DNA from: Fibrobacter sp. UWB16
Lineage (GTDB): Bacteria > Fibrobacterota > Fibrobacteria > Fibrobacterales > Fibrobacteraceae
Length of the DNA: 64,000 nt
Reading direction: 5' to 3'
Assembly (NCBI RefSeq): GCF_900215325.1
Contig: NZ_OCMS01000002.1
Span: 992,001 to 1,056,000 of the forward strand
Part shown: positions 1 through 8,574 of the stretch, piece by piece
How the letters are laid out: every line of letters starts with the position of its first letter
How positions within the stretch are numbered: the first letter of the stretch is position 1
Notes under the pieces: model-generated
Told to the model about the DNA's origin: nothing
The model's database searches: none
The model's input: the letters and a program-made list of their open reading frames with translations, nothing else
Position numbers and translations under genes: made by a program

Positions 1-578
1 GTGGAAAGGGCGATGTGACCGTCAAGGATGGCGTTGTGCATTTCGACATCAAGAAGGGCGGCAAGGATTCCTGGAATCTCCAGTTCAAGCAGCATTTCGC
101 GCTCCACAAGGGTGTAACGTACATCTTTAGCATGCGCGCCAAGGCTGACAAGCCGCGTACGCTCAACGTGAACATCAAGAAGGACTGCGAAAGCTATACA
201 CCGTATGCAAACGGCCGTATTCTCGACTTGAGCACGAGCTGGCAGAACTTCAGCTGGAAATTCACGATGAAGGAAGAGACCGACGTCGACGCCGTGCTCA
301 TCTTCGACATGGGCGGCGTGCCGATATCCTGGAATCTCGCAGACGTTTCGCTCGTTCACGCCCGCAGCGTTGCCGACCGTTTGAATAGAACGTTCCAGCG
401 CAACGTGCAAAAGAACTCCGGTTACTTCAACGCACCGAACGGCCCGTGGGAACTGCACCTGTACTCCACAGATGGCAAACTCCTCGAGATTCTCGACAAG
501 GGTAAGGGCGGGGAAGGCATGCGTCAATACCCGAAGATCGAACGCAGCGGCATCATGGTCATCAAAGACCTCGGATAA
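1..578 (+). CDS. C-terminal part of a secreted carbohydrate-active protein (CBM4/9-like domain), partial
   Basis: The reading frame is open from the first bases of the window to TAA at 576-578, so the 5' part of the gene lies outside. About 115 residues resemble a CBM4/9-type beta-sandwich: a bound-ligand style phrase about residue 20 (SWNLQFKQ), then strands ending in SWNLADVSLVH, a typical end of such modules. The last 70 residues form a separate tail ending in MVIKDLG, with a GKLLEIL-like strand as seen in C-terminal tails of secreted Fibrobacter enzymes. The protein is probably an extracellular glycoside hydrolase or binding protein, but the catalytic part is not visible. A strong hairpin terminator follows at 627-659. 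The domain call is by eye and the enzyme class is unknown. Confidence 0.6.
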   Translation, partial: GKGDVTVKDGVVHFDIKKGGKDSWNLQFKQHFALHKGVTYIFSMRAKADKPRTLNVNIKKDCESYTPYANGRILDLSTSWQNFSWKFTMKEETDVDAVLIFDMGGVPISWNLADVSLVHARSVADRLNRTFQRNVQKNSGYFNAPNGPWELHLYSTDGKLLEILDKGKGGEGMRQYPKIERSGIMVIKDLG

Positions 579-592
579 AACATCATTTTGTC

Positions 593-614
593 ATTCCGGC
601 CTCCGCGCCGGAAT
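593..614. repeat. Intergenic hairpin repeat (ATTCCGGC stem)
   Basis: Stem ATTCCGGC / GCCGGAAT preceded by GTC. It belongs to the family of GTCAT-flanked hairpins that recurs between genes in this window. Confidence 0.6.
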
Positions 615-626
615 CGCCTATTTACG

Positions 627-660
627 AAAAAGCGCAATCCCTCGTGGATTGCGCTTTTTC
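627..660. terminator. Bidirectional rho-independent terminator
   Basis: Perfect 14-bp stem AAAAAGCGCAATCC / GGATTGCGCTTTTT with a 5-nt loop. A-run and T-run sit on the two sides, so it can serve both the CBM gene (plus) and the toxin-antitoxin operon (minus). Confidence 0.9.
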
Positions 661-664
661 TTTG

Positions 665-1030
665 TCATTTCACGAAATCAAAAAATGCGGCAGGATCAGT
701 GCCAAAAATTTCACCGAGCTTAACAGCCATTTTTCGAGATACCGTTCTTCGACCGTTTTCCATAGCGCAAAGATTCTGCACCTGAATACCGAGTTTTTCT
801 GCAAGAGTCACTTGAGACCAATTGCGCAAATCCCTATTTGCGACAATCATTTCCCCTGGTGTAGTATCAAGCGATTTAAACCATTCCGTTTGTTCAAACG
901 GTTCAGATTCGTTGTCGTCGCTAACAATTACATTTTCGGGTTTATAAGTGTCACGCAAAAAGCGTACAAGTGGGGCAGGAATATGTTTCGCTCTGATTTC
1001 AATACGGGGCCTTTTCACGACTGCCAGCAT
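665..1030 (-). CDS. XRE-type antitoxin, HigA-like
   Basis: A 121-residue protein with a helix-turn-helix at about residues 68-110 (WSQVTLAEKLGIQVQNLCAME followed by GRRTVSRKMAVKLGEIFG), the Cro/CI fold of HigA and MqsA-type antitoxins. The N-terminal 65 residues are not recognised. The gene follows the toxin gene and overlaps it by 32 bases; its ATG at 1030 is preceded by GAGG inside the toxin gene. The expected role is to neutralise the partner toxin and repress the shared promoter. Toxin-first order is typical of higBA. The start is supported by the Shine-Dalgarno site; the pairing is inferred from overlap and family. Confidence 0.8.
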   Translation of the reverse strand: MLAVVKRPRIEIRAKHIPAPLVRFLRDTYKPENVIVSDDNESEPFEQTEWFKSLDTTPGEMIVANRDLRNWSQVTLAEKLGIQVQNLCAMENGRRTVSRKMAVKLGEIFGTDPAAFFDFVK

Positions 1031-1262
1031 AGTACACCTCTATATTTATAGATCCGTCTTTACATGTCCAGCATGCTACCCAATTTAAAGCGAGATGACA
1101 ATGGTATGTCTCGTTTCCAAGTTTTGAGTAATGCCAAAATAGTGGTTGAATCGGACCAGAAACTTTCAATGATTGCAGAAGAGCCTTAAACTTATTTTGT
1201 ACAGCTTTAGGCATAGTCATTGCATTTTTCTGAGCCCGTTTTGTTACGGTCACATTATACAT
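999..1262 (-). CDS. RelE/HigB-superfamily toxin
   Basis: An 87-residue protein with the layout of RelE/ParE-fold toxins: an N-terminal strand (YNVTVTKRAQ), two helices rich in Lys (MPKAVQNKFKALLQSLK), then strands (HCHLALNWVACWTC, INIEVYYAGSREKAPY). Such toxins usually act as ribosome-dependent mRNA interferases. It lies directly upstream of and overlaps an HTH antitoxin gene. The ATG at 1262 has no Shine-Dalgarno sequence; a 23-codon ORF with a very good one ends 18 bases upstream, so translational coupling is possible. Catalytic residues cannot be assigned by eye, so activity is inferred from fold and context. Confidence 0.7.
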   Translation of the reverse strand: MYNVTVTKRAQKNAMTMPKAVQNKFKALLQSLKVSGPIQPLFWHYSKLGNETYHCHLALNWVACWTCKDGSINIEVYYAGSREKAPY

Positions 1263-1280
1263 AATATAATCAATTTTTGA

Positions 1281-1352
1281 TTATTCGTCATTGATTATTT
1301 TTGTAAATGGCATCTTTATATTTTTAATGTCGTTTTGTGATGCATCTTTCAT
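1281..1352 (-). CDS. Possible 23-residue leader or remnant ORF upstream of the toxin
   Basis: Short ORF from ATG 1352 to TAA 1281 encoding a Lys/Asn-rich peptide starting MKDASQND. It has an excellent AAGGAG site 8 bases before the ATG and lies immediately downstream of a hairpin with a U-run. It may be a leader peptide coupled to toxin translation, or the remnant of a longer gene. No homolog is recognised. Confidence 0.4.
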   Translation of the reverse strand: MKDASQNDIKNIKMPFTKIINDE

Positions 1353-1372
1353 GCGCTTATCTCCTTAAATTA

Positions 1373-1399
1373 AAAAAGACATCCAAATTTTTGGATGTC
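1373..1399 (-). terminator. Terminator of the FNT channel gene
   Basis: On the minus strand the stem GACATCCAAA / TTTGGATGTC is followed by six T. It ends the transcript of the channel gene and sits just upstream of the Shine-Dalgarno site of the 23-codon ORF, so read-through would feed the toxin-antitoxin operon. Confidence 0.75.
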
Positions 1400-1490
1400 G
1401 CAGCGCATTATTCAGAAACGCAAAAGAAATGTAAGTTATATAGATTTTTTGGCAAGGCACCCATTGTAAAAAGGGTGTAAATTCGCTTAT

Positions 1491-2114
1491 TTACGCGTTC
1501 GCGGACTTGGCGTTTAGCTTTTGCATGAGTGGGATGAGTCCACCGCCAATGGAATTGCCAATCGTAATCGCGACAAGTGCCTTGAGCATTGTCGTTGAAA
1601 AATCGCCTGCCAGCGAGAAGTAGAACATGTCTGCAATGCAGTGTTCGAAACCGCTTAAGATAAAGACCATCACCGGGAGGAACACGATAAATACTTTCCC
1701 GACCTGGTTTTCTACGTTCTTGTAGCCGTCAGCAGCGATGAACATGAGCATCCCGCAGAAAATTCCGAGCACGAGCAAACTAGCAAAACCATCACCGTCC
1801 TTGATAACGCAAAGAGCATTTGCATTCGCTTGAAGTGCCGCTCCATAGCGAGTCGCTGCCATTAACTTCGCGAAAACGAACGTTCCAATGAAATTTCCGA
1901 GCCAGACAATTCCCAAAAAGCCCCAATAATTAATCTTTTTGTTGACGAAATAGCCGACCTTGCCTGTAAAAAGGTTGAATCCGAAATTCAAAATCGTAAA
2001 AAGCCCCAGTCCGAACAAGAACGACCCGAGGATCTTATTGTCGCAAGAAAGGTAAACCGTTCCGCCGAGCCCAATGCACAAACCGGAGTAAATAGACTTG
2101 ATAAAATTAATCAT
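1491..2114 (-). CDS. Formate/nitrite transporter (FNT) family channel
   Basis: Integral membrane protein of 207 residues from the ATG at 2114. It has about six hydrophobic segments and the FNT hallmarks: an early GLGGTVYL segment, FNLFTGKVGY in the position of the FocA LFTG motif, WLGNFIGT, and GFEHCIADMFYF, which matches the GFEHxIANM motif near the second half-helix. FNT channels are pentamers that pass formate, nitrite or hydrosulfide; the substrate here is not determined, though formate export would suit a fermentative anaerobe. A frame extension to TTG at 2141 is possible but unlikely. The ATG has no Shine-Dalgarno site; TAAATT lies 7 bases upstream, suggesting a leaderless transcript. 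It is shorter than FocA (about 280) because it lacks long termini. Confidence 0.85.
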   Translation of the reverse strand: MINFIKSIYSGLCIGLGGTVYLSCDNKILGSFLFGLGLFTILNFGFNLFTGKVGYFVNKKINYWGFLGIVWLGNFIGTFVFAKLMAATRYGAALQANANALCVIKDGDGFASLLVLGIFCGMLMFIAADGYKNVENQVGKVFIVFLPVMVFILSGFEHCIADMFYFSLAGDFSTTMLKALVAITIGNSIGGGLIPLMQKLNAKSANA

Positions 2115-2127
2115 GGCGCCAAATTTA
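2115..2127 (-). promoter_or_regulatory. Probable -10 element of the FNT gene, TSS at or next to the ATG
   Basis: Minus strand reads TAAATT-TGGCGCC-ATG. The same TAAATTTGGCGC string precedes the mnmG ATG. No clear -35 element is visible. Confidence 0.45.
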
Positions 2128-2141
2128 AAATTTTTAAACAA

Positions 2142-2560
2142 CGCTCATTTTCCAATTTTTGTCTACAAATACGTTATAAAACTTAAATTTTCACTACTTT
2201 ATGATTCTGAAGGCGTTTTTTGCGAAAACAAGGTCTTTATGGACGTTAATCTTTTGGCTAGAAATGTAAAAGTCTAGTTGAAAGCTCCAGTGATACTACA
2301 AAAAATGCATTTTTAGACAGAAAAGATGAAATTGGAAAATAAAGAATCTGAAAAACATAACACAGCATTCAAAGAAGTCTAATAAGAGCAAATTCATCAA
2401 ATTTAGATTTACGTATTTTGTAAAAATTCAAAATTTAATTTCAAAAACTGTAAACCGTGTTTGCGTCAAATTTTAGAGATTCTGTTCAGAAATTTCATTC
2501 TTTTACATTTTTAACCGCTTTTTCATGAATTGAAGCGGGCTTTACGCATTTTGTCGCGAG
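2142..2560. other. AT-rich divergent intergenic region
   Basis: No ORF of note. It carries the putative enhancer palindrome of gltB at 2409-2423 and several TGTAA half sites. A short inverted repeat CCGCTT / AAGCGG lies just upstream of the sigma-54 promoter. Confidence 0.6.
2409..2423. promoter_or_regulatory. Putative nitrogen enhancer site upstream of gltB
   Basis: TTAC-GTATTTT-GTAA, one mismatch from the palindrome TTACA-N5-TGTAA that also occurs upstream of dapF and glnK. Its centre is about 147 bp upstream of the -24 GG, a normal distance for an enhancer-binding protein. Confidence 0.5.
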
Positions 2561-2577
2561 TTGGCACAGTTTTTGCA
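2561..2577 (+). promoter_or_regulatory. Sigma-54 (-24/-12) promoter of gltBD
   Basis: TTGGCAC-AGTTT-TTGCA: GG at 2563-2564 and GC at 2575-2576, exactly 10 bases apart, matching the RpoN consensus TGGCAC-N5-TTGCW. The predicted start near 2588 leaves about 20 bases of leader before gltB. Confidence 0.85.
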
Positions 2578-2607
2578 TAAAGGGCGCAAAAACTAAAAAG
2601 GATTTCT

Positions 2608-5600
2608 ATGCAAGCACAAGCTCTTTATGATCCAGCCAACGAACATGACGCCTGCGGCGTCGGCTTGGTCGCCAATATAAATAATATCGCTTCTCACCAG
2701 ATTGTTGTCCAGGGTATCACCGTCTTAAAGCGCCTCCTCCATCGTGGTGCAACGGGTGGCGACCCGGAAACGGGTGATGGTGCCGGCCTTCTGCTTTCGA
2801 TGCCGCACAAGTTCTTCCACAAGATCTACAACGATCTTCCGAGCCGTTACGGCGTGGCGATGATCTTTGTCGAAAATACTGTGGCTGCCGATTCTGCCGA
2901 TGCAGAAATTGAAAAGCTCGCAGCTGCTGAAGGAGCTCCGGTCGTTAAGATCCGTGAAGTTCCGGTGGATCCGTCCGCTATCGGCCACACGGCTCGCGAA
3001 ACACTTCCGCACATCCGTCAGTACATTTTTGACGGTTCAAAGTTCGAATCGAACGAAGCGTTCGAAATCAAGCTGTTTGTGCTCCGCCGCTTGATCGAAA
3101 AGTCTGTCAAGAACCTCTATATCTGCTCTTGCAGCTCCAAGACGATTGTTTATAAGGGACTCTTGCTCGCCACACAGATCGAAGGCTTTTACAAGGATTT
3201 GAAGGATAACGATTTCGAAAGTGCTATCGCGCTTGTCCACCAGCGTTATTCGACCAACACGTTCCCGACCTGGCCTTTGGCCCATCCGTTCCGTTACCTC
3301 GCTCACAACGGCGAAATCAACACGCTCCGCGGTAACCTGAACAGCCTCAAGGCTCGTGAACCGTACCTCAAGAGCGACCGCATTGGCGAAGATTTGCAGA
3401 AGTGCTTGCCGCTGATTGCCGCAGGCCAGAGCGACTCCGCTAGCCTCGACAACATGTTTGAACTTTTGGTGGCCGCTGGCCGTAGCCTCCCGCATGCGAT
3501 GCTCATGATGATGCCGCAGGCTTGGGGTGCAAAGCATTACCTCGGCCGCGATGTGCGTGGTTTCTTCGAATACGAATCCATGTTGATGGAACCGTGGGAC
3601 GGCCCGGCAGCGGTCGCGTTCTCCGATGGCGTGAACGCTGGTGCCATTTTGGACCGCAACGGTCTCCGTCCGGCACGTTACACTTTATGTAAAGACGGTT
3701 TGTTTGTCATGGCATCCGAAACGGGTGTGCTTGACATCGACGACGACAAGGTTGAAGAAAAGGGTCGTTTAAAACCGGGTGAAATCATTTACCTCGATAT
3801 TGAAAACCACCGCATCTTGAAGAATGCGGAAATGAAGGCTCTCGTCGCCCGCAGCAAGCCATACCGCCGCTGGGTTGCCGAAAACAAGATGAGCGTTCGC
3901 GGCCTCTTCAGCGAAATCAATCCGTCTGACGTTCCTGCCGATTTGCTTATCCAGCAGAAGCGCTTTGGTTACTCTGCCGAAGACTTGAGCGTGATTTTGC
4001 AGCCGATGGCAAAGACGGGCGCAGAACCGCTCGGTTCCATGGGTAACGACGCCGCTCTCGCCGTGCTTTCTGACAAGCCGCAGCCGCTGTTCAATTATTT
4101 CAAGCAGCTGTTCGCTCAGGTGACGAACCCGCCGATCGACCCGATTCGTGAGGAACTCGTGATGAGCCTTACGACCTACATCGGTAACCACGGCAACATT
4201 CTCGAAGAAACTCCGGAACAGGCTCACCTCATCAAGATTCCGCGCCCGGTCGTGACCGAAGACGAAATCCGCCGTTTCGAAAACATCGGCGACAAGAGCT
4301 TTACTGCTAAGGTGCTCAAGATGCAGTTCCCGATTGGCGGCAATGGCGAAGTTCTCGAAGAAGCTTTGCAGAAGCTCGCTGGCGACGCCATCCGCGCCGT
4401 GCAGGACGGTTTCAACATCATCGTCCTTTCCGACAAGAACGTGGATTGGGGCTATGTCCCGATGCCGTCGCTCTTGGCTACCGCTTGCGTAAATCGCTCG
4501 CTCGTCGAAGCTGGCGTCCGCCCGGAAATCGGTTTGATTGTGCAGTCCGGTGAAGTCCGCGAAGTCATGCACTTTGCCCTTTTGCTCGGTTACGGCGCAA
4601 CGGTCATCAACCCGTACCTCGCTCTCGAAAGCATCACGAACATGTGCCATACCGGCGAAATCAATGTGGATCCGGTCACGGCTGCAGCCAACTACATCAA
4701 GGCTGTGGACAAGGGTCTCTTGAAGATCATGTCCAAGATGGGTATCTCTACGCTCCGCAGCTACCGCAGCGCTCAGATTTTCGAAGCCGTCGGTCTCAAC
4801 CGCGAATTTATCGACAAGTACCTCCCGGGTACTGCAAGCCGCATCGAAGGTATCGGCCTCAAGGAAATCGCTCAGGAAATCGACGCTCGTTGCCATATCG
4901 CTCTTGCCGACGCTAGCAGCGTCCTCAAGGAAGGCGGTCAGTACCGCTATCGCAGCGAAGGCGAACGCCACTTGTGGACTCCGCAGTCTATCGCTGCATT
5001 CCGCCAGGCTGTGCAGATGGGCGATTACGAAAAGTTCAAGGCTTACTCCAAACTCATTGACGACCAGTCCGAACGTCTCGCAACACTCCGCGGACTCTTC
5101 AAGTTCAAGGAAACGACTCCGATTGACATTTCCGAAGTCGAATCTCGTGAAAGCATTGTCAAGCACTTTGTCGCTGGCGCTATGAGCCTTGGCTCCTTGA
5201 GCCCGGAAGCTCACGAAACAATCGCTATCGCCATGAACAGCGTGGGTGCCATGAGCAACTGCGGTGAAGGTGGTGAAGACCCGGATCGCAATACTCCGGG
5301 GCCGAACGGTGAAATCCGCAGCTCTGCTATTCGCCAGATCGCTTCTGGTCGTTTCGGTGTGACAATTGACTATCTCCGTCACGCTAAGGATTTGCAAATC
5401 AAGATGGCTCAGGGTGCAAAGCCTGGTGAAGGTGGCCAGCTCCCGGCTCGTAAGGTGAACGAATTTGTGGCTCGCGTGCGTCACTCTATCCCGAATGTGT
5501 CGCTCATTTCTCCGCCGCCGCACCACGATATTTACTCCATCGAAGACTTGGCTCAGCTCATTTACGACTTGCACAACTCCAACCCGAAGGCTCGTGTTTC

Positions 5601-7029
5601 TGTGAAGCTCGTGTCTGAAGTCGGTGTCGGTACGATTGCAGCCGGTGTTGCCAAGGCTCACGCAAACGTCGTTCTCATCTCTGGTCACGATGGCGGTACG
5701 GGCGCATCTCCGCTCACTTCCATTAAGCATGCCGGTCTTCCGTGGGAACTTGGTATTGCTGAAGCGGAACAGACTCTCGTTTTGAACAATCTCCGTGGCC
5801 GCGTGAAGCTCCAGGTCGATGGTCAGCTCAAGACCGGTCGTGACGTTGTGATTGGCGCTCTCCTCGGTGCCGAAGAATTTGGCTTTGCCACGAACTTGCT
5901 CGTATCGCTCGGCTGCATTATGGACCGCCGCTGCCATACGAACCAGTGCCCGATGGGCCTTGCCACGCAGGATCCGGAACTCCGCAAGCACTTCAAGGGC
6001 AAGCCGGAATACGTCAAGAACTTCTTGTTCTTCATCGCTGACGAAGTCCGCGAAATCCTCGCAAGCCTCGGTCTCAAGAGCCTCCATGAAGCCTGCGGCC
6101 GTAGCGACTTGCTCGATGTGAACCACGCTATTGAATTCTACAAGGCAAAGCACCTCGACTTCAGCAAGGTCTTCCAGACTGTTGAAGGCTGCAAGTCCTT
6201 CGATGAAAATTATGAACCCGAAGAACTCGTCAACTTTGACCGCCGCGAAATTCTCCCGTTCGTGCAGGATTCCTTCAAGGAAGGCAAATCGGTTGAACTT
6301 TGCGCTATGATCCACAATACGGACCGTACGGTCGGTACAGAAACTTCTGGCTACGTGGATGACTTCTACGGTGCAAAGGGTCTCCCGGAAGATACGATCA
6401 AGATTCATTTGCAGGGTGTTGCTGGCCAGAGCTTCGGTGCATTCCTCGCTCCGGGTATTACTCTTGACCTTGAAGGTGAAGTCAACGACTTTATGGCTAA
6501 GGGACTCAGCGGTGGTAAGATCATCGTTCGCCCACCGCACAACGCAACGTTCAAGGCCGAAGACAACGTCATCGCTGGTAACGTCATCGGTTACGGTGGC
6601 ACGAGCGGTAAGGTGTTCATCAACGGTCTCGCTGGCGAACGCTTCGGTATCCGTAACTCCGGTATGCTCCTCGTTTCTGAAGGCGTGGGTGACCATGGTT
6701 GCGAATACATGACGGGTGGTCGCGTGGTCGTGCTCGGTCGCGTGGGCGTGAACTTCGCTGCCGGTATGACGGGTGGTCTCGCTTACGTCTACGACGAAAC
6801 AGGTCACTTTGACTTGAGCTGCAATGTGGATTCTGTGGACCTTGAAAGCGTGCTTCCGGGTACGGAAAGCGAAAAGGAACTCCTCGACATCATCAAGCAG
6901 CACGTCGAAGCTACTGGTTCTGCAAAGGGCAAGCGCATTCTCGAAGATTGGAATGATGCCCGTCCGAAATTTGTAAAGGTATTCCCGGTTGAATACCGTC
7001 ACGCTTTAGCTATGCACACTCAGAAGTAA
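2608..7029 (+). CDS. gltB: Glutamate synthase (GOGAT), large subunit
   Basis: 1473 residues, the usual length. The class II amidotransferase domain starts at Cys16 (HDACGVG) after a 15-residue propeptide that is removed to free the nucleophile. The central domain follows (about 440-740), then the FMN-binding synthase domain (about 790-1170), which contains the 3Fe-4S ligands Cys1103, Cys1109 and Cys1114 (C-X5-C-X4-C), and the GXGXG beta-helix (about 1240-1430). It takes ammonia from glutamine and transfers it through a tunnel to 2-oxoglutarate. It forms an operon with gltD, 18 bases downstream. A consensus sigma-54 promoter and a distal palindrome upstream point to nitrogen control. A long ORF on the opposite strand is a codon-bias shadow. 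Confidence 0.98.
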   Translation: MQAQALYDPANEHDACGVGLVANINNIASHQIVVQGITVLKRLLHRGATGGDPETGDGAGLLLSMPHKFFHKIYNDLPSRYGVAMIFVENTVAADSADAEIEKLAAAEGAPVVKIREVPVDPSAIGHTARETLPHIRQYIFDGSKFESNEAFEIKLFVLRRLIEKSVKNLYICSCSSKTIVYKGLLLATQIEGFYKDLKDNDFESAIALVHQRYSTNTFPTWPLAHPFRYLAHNGEINTLRGNLNSLKAREPYLKSDRIGEDLQKCLPLIAAGQSDSASLDNMFELLVAAGRSLPHAMLMMMPQAWGAKHYLGRDVRGFFEYESMLMEPWDGPAAVAFSDGVNAGAILDRNGLRPARYTLCKDGLFVMASETGVLDIDDDKVEEKGRLKPGEIIYLDIENHRILKNAEMKALVARSKPYRRWVAENKMSVRGLFSEINPSDVPADLLIQQKRFGYSAEDLSVILQPMAKTGAEPLGSMGNDAALAVLSDKPQPLFNYFKQLFAQVTNPPIDPIREELVMSLTTYIGNHGNILEETPEQAHLIKIPRPVVTEDEIRRFENIGDKSFTAKVLKMQFPIGGNGEVLEEALQKLAGDAIRAVQDGFNIIVLSDKNVDWGYVPMPSLLATACVNRSLVEAGVRPEIGLIVQSGEVREVMHFALLLGYGATVINPYLALESITNMCHTGEINVDPVTAAANYIKAVDKGLLKIMSKMGISTLRSYRSAQIFEAVGLNREFIDKYLPGTASRIEGIGLKEIAQEIDARCHIALADASSVLKEGGQYRYRSEGERHLWTPQSIAAFRQAVQMGDYEKFKAYSKLIDDQSERLATLRGLFKFKETTPIDISEVESRESIVKHFVAGAMSLGSLSPEAHETIAIAMNSVGAMSNCGEGGEDPDRNTPGPNGEIRSSAIRQIASGRFGVTIDYLRHAKDLQIKMAQGAKPGEGGQLPARKVNEFVARVRHSIPNVSLISPPPHHDIYSIEDLAQLIYDLHNSNPKARVSVKLVSEVGVGTIAAGVAKAHANVVLISGHDGGTGASPLTSIKHAGLPWELGIAEAEQTLVLNNLRGRVKLQVDGQLKTGRDVVIGALLGAEEFGFATNLLVSLGCIMDRRCHTNQCPMGLATQDPELRKHFKGKPEYVKNFLFFIADEVREILASLGLKSLHEACGRSDLLDVNHAIEFYKAKHLDFSKVFQTVEGCKSFDENYEPEELVNFDRREILPFVQDSFKEGKSVELCAMIHNTDRTVGTETSGYVDDFYGAKGLPEDTIKIHLQGVAGQSFGAFLAPGITLDLEGEVNDFMAKGLSGGKIIVRPPHNATFKAEDNVIAGNVIGYGGTSGKVFINGLAGERFGIRNSGMLLVSEGVGDHGCEYMTGGRVVVLGRVGVNFAAGMTGGLAYVYDETGHFDLSCNVDSVDLESVLPGTESEKELLDIIKQHVEATGSAKGKRILEDWNDARPKFVKVFPVEYRHALAMHTQK

Positions 7030-7047
7030 ACCGGTACGGAGGATATA

Positions 7048-8412
7048 ATGGAAACAGTACAGAGAATACAAGATGTTTACCGTCCGGTTGATGAACGTGT
7101 CAAGGACGTGAAAGAAGTTGAACGCTCGCTGACCGCTGTTGAAATTGTGGCTCAGGCCGGTCGCTGCTCGAATTGCGGCGTGCCGTTCTGCCACGGTGCA
7201 GGTTGCCCGCTCGGGAACCTCGTTCCGGAATTTAACGAAGCGGTTGCCGCAGGCGATATCCGCAAGGGTTACGATATCATTAGCAAGACGGCATTCTTCC
7301 CGGAATTCACGGGACGCGTTTGTCCGGCTCTTTGCGAATCTTGCTGCACACGTAACTTGAATGACGATGCAGTGATGGTCCGTCAGGTCGAAAAGTTCAT
7401 GATCGAAACAGCCTTCGAAGAAGGCTGGGTGAGCCTCCCGACAGCAGAACCGAACGGAAAGACTGCCGCCGTGATTGGCGCAGGTCCTGCGGGCTTGTTT
7501 GCTGCCGAAGCACTTCGTCGCAAAGGCTTTGCCGTGACGGTTTACGAAAAGCACGAAAAGCCGGGTGGACTCCTGCGTTACGGCATTCCGAACTGGAAGC
7601 TCGAAAAGCAGGTGATTGACCGCCGCGTAGCTCTCCTCGAAGCCGCTGGCATCAAGTTTATTTGCAATACCGAAATCGGCAAGGATATTTCTGCGGAATA
7701 CATCCACCGCAATTTCGATTACACGTTCCTCGCTATTGGTACGCCGAACGCTCGTGACTTGAAAATCCCGGGCCGTGAAGCCGAAGGCATTTACCTCGCT
7801 CTCGATTACTTGCACGGTGCCGAAATGCCTGATTGCAAAGATCCGGAAAAGTACAATGCCAAGGGCAAAAAAGTCTTGATCATTGGCGGTGGCGATACGG
7901 GTAACGACTGCGTGGGTAAAGCAATTCGTGAAGGATGCAAGAGCGTTCTCCAGGTGGAATTCATGCCGAAGCCGCCTGAGACTCGTTCTCCCTCTACGCC
8001 GTGGCCGGATTGGCCGTACTTGCTGCGCACAAGCTACGCACACCACGAAGGCGGCGAACGTCGCTGGAATGTTTCGTCCAAGCAGTTTATTGTCAAGGAC
8101 GGTCACGTGGCAGGTGTCGAAGCAGTCCGTGTCGAATGGGATATGTCTCCGCTCGGCAAGCCGCTCAAGCCGAATGAAGTTCCGAATTCTACGGAAATCA
8201 TCGAAGCTGATTTGGTCGTGCTCGCCATGGGCTTCACAGGCGTTCCGGCTGAAGGCCTCGTGAACGACTTGGGCTTGAAACTTACGCCGCGTACGGCAAT
8301 CATCCCAGACCCTGCACGTAACATTTACGCGGTCGGTGACTGTGCTAACGGAGCTTCGCTTGTGGTTCGCGCCATGGCAAGCGCCAAGCAGGTCGTAAAC
8401 CGACTCAAGTAA
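7048..8412 (+). CDS. gltD: Glutamate synthase, small (NADPH) subunit
   Basis: 454 residues. The N-terminal region has two cysteine clusters for 4Fe-4S clusters (Cys40, 43, 48, 53 and Cys92, 96, 99, 100). An FAD dinucleotide motif VIGAGPAGLFAAEAL lies near residue 140 and an NADPH motif IIGGGDTGND near 278; the C-terminal AVGDCANGASLVVRAM is the second FAD contact. It passes electrons from NAD(P)H through flavin and iron-sulfur clusters to GltB. A good GGAG site precedes the ATG, and the gene is cotranscribed with gltB. A hairpin terminator follows at 8435-8470. Confidence 0.97.
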   Translation: METVQRIQDVYRPVDERVKDVKEVERSLTAVEIVAQAGRCSNCGVPFCHGAGCPLGNLVPEFNEAVAAGDIRKGYDIISKTAFFPEFTGRVCPALCESCCTRNLNDDAVMVRQVEKFMIETAFEEGWVSLPTAEPNGKTAAVIGAGPAGLFAAEALRRKGFAVTVYEKHEKPGGLLRYGIPNWKLEKQVIDRRVALLEAAGIKFICNTEIGKDISAEYIHRNFDYTFLAIGTPNARDLKIPGREAEGIYLALDYLHGAEMPDCKDPEKYNAKGKKVLIIGGGDTGNDCVGKAIREGCKSVLQVEFMPKPPETRSPSTPWPDWPYLLRTSYAHHEGGERRWNVSSKQFIVKDGHVAGVEAVRVEWDMSPLGKPLKPNEVPNSTEIIEADLVVLAMGFTGVPAEGLVNDLGLKLTPRTAIIPDPARNIYAVGDCANGASLVVRAMASAKQVVNRLK

Positions 8413-8434
8413 TACATCTCCGTTCCTGAAACTC

Positions 8435-8470
8435 AAGAGTTTTACAATTTTTGTAAAACTCTTTTCTTGT
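8435..8470 (+). terminator. gltBD terminator that also contains an enhancer-like palindrome
   Basis: 13-bp stem AAGAGTTTTACAA / TTGTAAAACTCTT followed by TTCTTGTTTTT. The stem includes TTACA-ATTTT-TGTAA (8442-8456), one of the putative UAS copies for dapF. Confidence 0.75.
8442..8456. promoter_or_regulatory. Putative enhancer palindrome A upstream of dapF
   Basis: Perfect TTACA-N5-TGTAA. Centre about 124 bp upstream of the dapF -24 GG. Confidence 0.5.
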
Positions 8471-8472
8471 TT

Positions 8473-8487
8473 TTACACATTTTGTAA
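8473..8487. promoter_or_regulatory. Putative enhancer palindrome B upstream of dapF
   Basis: TTACA-CATTT-TGTAA, extended to TTTTACA / TGTAAAA. Centre about 93 bp upstream of the -24 GG, and 31 bp (three helical turns) from palindrome A. Confidence 0.55.
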
Positions 8488-8547
8488 AATATTTCATTTC
8501 CTGAAAATCTCTTAATTTTCAAAATCCTCGAAATTACTTCAAAATCA

Positions 8548-8574
8548 CCACTTTTACTGAAATTGTAAAAGTGG
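8548..8574. promoter_or_regulatory. Inverted repeat overlapping the dapF -24 element
   Basis: Perfect 10-bp arms CCACTTTTAC and GTAAAAGTGG separated by 7 bases. The core TTACT-N5-TGTAA is a one-mismatch version of the enhancer palindrome; the right arm supplies the GG of the -24 element, so occupation could block the promoter. Confidence 0.6.

Noticed and set aside
1488-2141. TTG start of the FNT channel at 2141
   Set aside because: It would add nine residues absent from the family; the ATG at 2114 starts directly at the first amphipathic helix.
3769-7002. 1077-codon ORF on the minus strand opposite gltB
   Set aside because: Strong codon bias of gltB leaves few stops in the opposite frame. 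The translation has no domain, is rich in Arg, His, Phe and Thr, and has no ribosome site.
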